Shown: positions 60,966 to 64,000 of the stretch, in pieces | Position numbering within the stretch: the first letter of the stretch is position 1 | How the letters are laid out: each line of letters starts with the position of its first letter | Assembly (NCBI GenBank): GCA_916613615.1 | Contig: OU744721.1 | Location: 70,251,060 to 70,315,059, forward strand | DNA length: 64,000 nt | DNA from: Steromphala cineraria | Taxonomy: Eukaryota > Mollusca > Gastropoda > Trochida > Trochidae | Direction of reading: 5' to 3' | The notes under the pieces: generated by a model | Database searches by the model: none | Told to the model about the DNA's origin: nothing | Seen by the model: only the letters and a program-made list of their open reading frames with translations | Translations under genes and position numbers: made by a program

Positions 60966-61187
60966 TCACATAATGTCCAATATTATGTTCTTTCATAGAT
61001 TAGAGTTCACATAATGTCCAATATTATGTTCTTTCATGGATTAGAGTTCACATAATGTCCAATATTATGTTCTTTCATAGATTAGAGTTCACATAATGTC
61101 CAATATTATGTTCTTCCATAGATTAGAGTTCACATAATGTCCAATATTATGTTCTTTCATAGATTAGAGTTCACATAATGTCAAATA
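60966..61187. repeat. 41-bp tandem array, five units plus a split sixth
   Basis: Units start at 60966, 61007, 61048, 61089, 61130 and 61171. Each reads TCACATAATGTCCAATATTA then TGTTCTTTCATAGATTAGAG with a rare single change. The sixth is cut after CAAATA by a MITE and resumes at 61696. Not present in C1 or C2. Confidence 0.95.
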
Positions 61188-61695
61188 TACTACTCAAAAG
61201 AAGTTAAGGAACACTCAAGTTGTAATATCACTTGCAGCAACTTTAAATGTCAGCAGCTCAAAGAGAAGGTGTTTGTTTGAAGTTTTGTTCATACCCACAT
61301 GCATACCTGGCATTAGGTAACAGCTTTTTAAAGATTTTTTTGAAATTTTGATTAATTTTGGAAATTTGTAATTTTAAATCGCATTTGTAAATGAAAATGG
61401 CTTTATCAACTCTTTCTCTACCAGTGATATCCCTTTCAAAGCGATAAAGTCTCCCAAGACAAGACCACAATGTTTTAAAATTGAGCTATCTGAAATTTTT
61501 GACTTTCATTTTCAACCCCTGCCTTGTTTCTGACATCAAAGCACAAAACAGCACCTGCGTCAAACGCAGAATTTGATTCCAATATGTCAGTAAGATAGTG
61601 TTTATTTCATAAAACACATAATTTTCACCATGAGCTGAGGTATTCAGTGTATATGGGACACTGTACAAGTGTTCCTTAGTTTCTTTTGAGTAGTA
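61188..61695. mobile_element. mariner-like MITE, 508 bp, TA target
   Basis: Ends TACTACTCAAAAGAA and TTCTTTTGAGTAGTA, with longer imperfect inverted repeats (TTAAGGAACACT ... AGTGTTCCTTAG). TA duplicated at 61186-61187 and 61696-61697. The uninterrupted 41-bp units give the empty target (CAATATTATG, one TA at the break point). Interior open frames on the minus strand (61258-61470, 61486-61668) do not resemble a transposase. Fits Tc1/mariner-type ends. Confidence 0.92.
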
Positions 61696-61699
61696 TATT

Positions 61700-61906
61700 A
61701 TGTTCTTTCATAGATTTGAGTTCACTTGATTACGGCTTACAGTACCTTTGCTAATGTGTTTTCAATATATCAAATACGTCTCCTCAACGATATTTAACAA
61801 TGTGTAACCCGATGAAGCAACACACAAATGATATACCAATAGTATCTGAGAAAAATATGCTGAGGAGTACAACAGGCACATTATTAGACCAATTTTCACT
61901 TTCGGT
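61700..61906. other. Remainder of the 1.2-kb insertion in C3
   Basis: Completes the last 41-bp unit, then about 170 bases without recognisable content before C-unit homology returns at GACTCCAGGTGATCGCTTTC. Confidence 0.5.
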
Positions 61907-62235
61907 AATGACTCCAGGTGATCGCTTTCAATGCGTTTGCATTATTTGTATTCGGACTCATATTATTGTTTAATACATCTCTTTAACAGTTTTGCTTGAA
62001 GACAAGATAGCTCTTATTGGAAATTGTGAACATCAATTGCTTATAGTATTCACACGTTTGAAATAGCAAACAGCAAGACAAGTGCCTTTAATTGTTCGTG
62101 TTTTCTTAATTCATGGGGAAAAATTGCACAATAGAGCTTTTATGTTTTTTTGTTTCCGTGGTATGTTTGTCATTGAAAGTTGGGTTTTTGAAAACATCAA
62201 CTGTTTCCCAATTGTTTTATTTTTCTTCCACCTTG

Positions 62236-64000
62236 ACATGTAAAGGTAGGGACGTAGCGTACGACATGAGTTCAAAAGTTTTTTTGATTTTCATCACCTT
62301 TCTTTGACAGAAAACAGTTCAATGGAGAGGAAATGTCATTTTCAATTTCACCACCTCGTCTGTTTTGAAATAAAAATGGTAACATGGATATTTCGGAACA
62401 GTGGTATCTGTAATATGTCATGTTGAATAATTGGTTCGACATTTGAACATGTGTAGGAACAAATGTATTTGTGTGACAAATTAATATATTTATGCATATG
62501 CATGTCATTTACGAAAGTACTCAATGCATAGATTTGAATTCGTTTTGTAAAAATGTTTTATTTGTGATTGCAAAATCTACGATAGTATTTATCATTTTAC
62601 TACGTCGTCTAAAGCCCTTGTGTGATTCTAACCCATACTCAAGGGTCAAACAAGGCAGCCTAATATGACCATTACACAAGCTAACCAAATCCCCCAATAT
62701 AATGTATGAGTGGTTAAAGTTTTCTCTGGTTTAGAGAAAAGACATACGCGCCTGTTGTATGTCAATCCTTAGACATTGTAGTTAATCTGCTTGAGTACTC
62801 TCACCACCTCTCAGTGTTAACACATTTGAAAATAATGACAATAGTTCAAGTTCTTTATTATTATTATTTTATTTATTATTTTCTTAACAGTGACACAAAA
62901 TGCCAGCATTTTCTAAAAATATAAGGATGTTTGCTTCACAATATTTTGAGGTTTCATTTGATTTTTAGTTAATCAACACCTTATTGTACCTTATTAACCG
63001 TCAACTGAAGGCCACCTCACCCTTATCTTTATTGTTCAAGCTTTTCACACATTAAGATGCAGCGTAGATTAAAAACAATGTTATCGTTAATTTTCTGGCC
63101 TATATTATCAAACAAAGAATTGATGTTAAATACTGATGTTGTATAACACAAATTTCCAATAATTACAATTGAGATCCCTAAACTCCTACAGACACAATAG
63201 ACTACTTGTTCATTTAATTAACTACATGCTTTCTTTAATTACTTGTTTCCTACTTTTTTCCTTTAACTTCTGCTGTAGGAGGTGCAAATTTACCTCACAA
63301 GGTTCTTTACATCTGCTTCTCTTTTTTAATTCAGACATTTCACAAATCGGTTACACCTATTTAGAGGCATTGCAATGTAGCAAATGATTGCACGTATTCA
63401 ATTTTAATGTCAATTGTCTTTGTATTTTATGAACATGTGTAACATCCAAAAAGAAAGGCCTAGGACACATGTCTAGAGCTTGTAGAACTCTGTTGTCAAC
63501 AGGTGTCTGTACAATAACAGGACTGTAATGTTGACCTGAGGCAGGTGTTCCGAGTTTTGTTAACAAGTTATTAGGCTACACAGATATCAATATATATATA
63601 GTTTCTTTCATATTAGGTAAATCTACACAATCAGTATGTCTTAGTTTACATTTTGAATACAAAGTTATATTTTTTGACTGCAGGATTAATTCAAGCTGGT
63701 CTTGTAAGAAACTCTAATGATGAACTTAACAACACCTGCTTTATATAATGTTCATAAGCTTCATCTATCACTCATATGTTATGTATACTGCAGTGTGATT
63801 TCCATTTTTGAATTAAGATATAGAATACAAAGTTGCGTTTTGTCAACCAGTTTCATTCCCATTACAATTGTACTTCCCATAGAACTATTACAACTATCAC
63901 ACAGAAGTTTTCCTGATTTTTATTGTCTATATGTCAATATGTTTGTCACTAAATACTGTTTCAAATAATTATACTTTCCAATTACTGTTGTAAAAACTAT
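62236..64000. other. Non-coding stretch, probably start of a further diverged unit
   Basis: C-unit homology of the close kind stops near TTCTTCCACCTTGACAT. At 63325-63390 the phrase TTCAGACATTTCACAAATCG ... ACACCTATTTAGAGGCATTG corresponds to the block at 27609, 36533, 44803 and 54388, but is more diverged. No gene or RNA is recognised; open frames are short and uninformative. Confidence 0.5.

Larger units (their letters stand above)
49777..62235. repeat. C3: tandem unit, about 12.5 kb including insertions
   Basis: Same block order as C1 and C2. It carries the Harbinger element (55469-58178) and a 1.2-kb insertion (about 60740-61900). It holds both the U-type and the C-type version of the AATAAA-bearing block in tandem (53117 and 53346). 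It also keeps the roughly 240 bp lost from C1 and C2, so it appears closest to the ancestral layout. Confidence 0.9.

Noticed and set aside
60966..61187. Regular 41-bp repeats as a CRISPR array
   Set aside because: The repeats are head-to-tail with no unique spacers, and the window is clearly animal DNA. It is a simple tandem array.

Overview
The window looks like nuclear DNA of an invertebrate animal, most likely a mollusc and perhaps a bivalve. It is strongly AT-rich. It carries decayed non-LTR retrotransposons, TTAA- and TA-flanked MITEs, a PIF/Harbinger transposon and a tandem repeat full of TGACCTTG / AAGGTCA half-sites. I found no intact cellular protein gene, no rRNA and no convincing functional tRNA. 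The taxon call rests on repeat style only.

The backbone is a set of diverged tandem copies of one ancestral locus. An older pair, U1 (from the window start to about 17.21 kb) and U2 (about 17.21 to 30.3 kb), share collinear blocks interrupted by insertions and deletions. A younger set follows: C0 (partial, 30.36-32.15 kb), C1 (32.76-40.01 kb), C2 (40.01-49.78 kb) and C3 (49.78-62.24 kb). The DNA after 62.24 kb still shows one shared block and is probably a further, diverged copy. Several blocks are recognisable in both the U and C units. These include a stretch with a perfect TGACGTCA site, a block with a reverse-strand AATAAA, and a block reading GTAATGATGAG...GGGGAAATGTTGATT. This shows that the two groups are related.

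The copies differ by insertions, which act as time stamps. U1 carries two LINE 3' ends (1.06-2.08 kb; 9.52-10.68 kb on the minus strand), a CR1/L2-type LINE with an inverted 5' part (7.83-8.69 kb, the inverted part shared with U2), a 166-bp-period repeat element (5.45-6.19 kb) and two near-identical 357-bp MITEs. U2 carries a pogo/Tigger-like MITE, a TIR element next to a hairpin, and a Harbinger-related fragment with a MITE nested in it. C0 contains a roughly 325-bp palindrome built from 45-bp repeats. C2 alone contains three insertions that each hold a 135-146 bp hairpin; their arms differ, but all three have a GAGGC...GCC centre. C3 contains a complete-ended 2.7-kb Harbinger element with a broken transposase, and a 41-bp tandem array split by a mariner-like MITE.

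The most interesting signals are the three GAGGC-centred hairpins, the conserved TGACGTCA site in all five units, two short blocks of exceptional U1/U2 conservation, and a few short exon-like remnants. These remnants hint that the duplicated unit may once have carried a gene.
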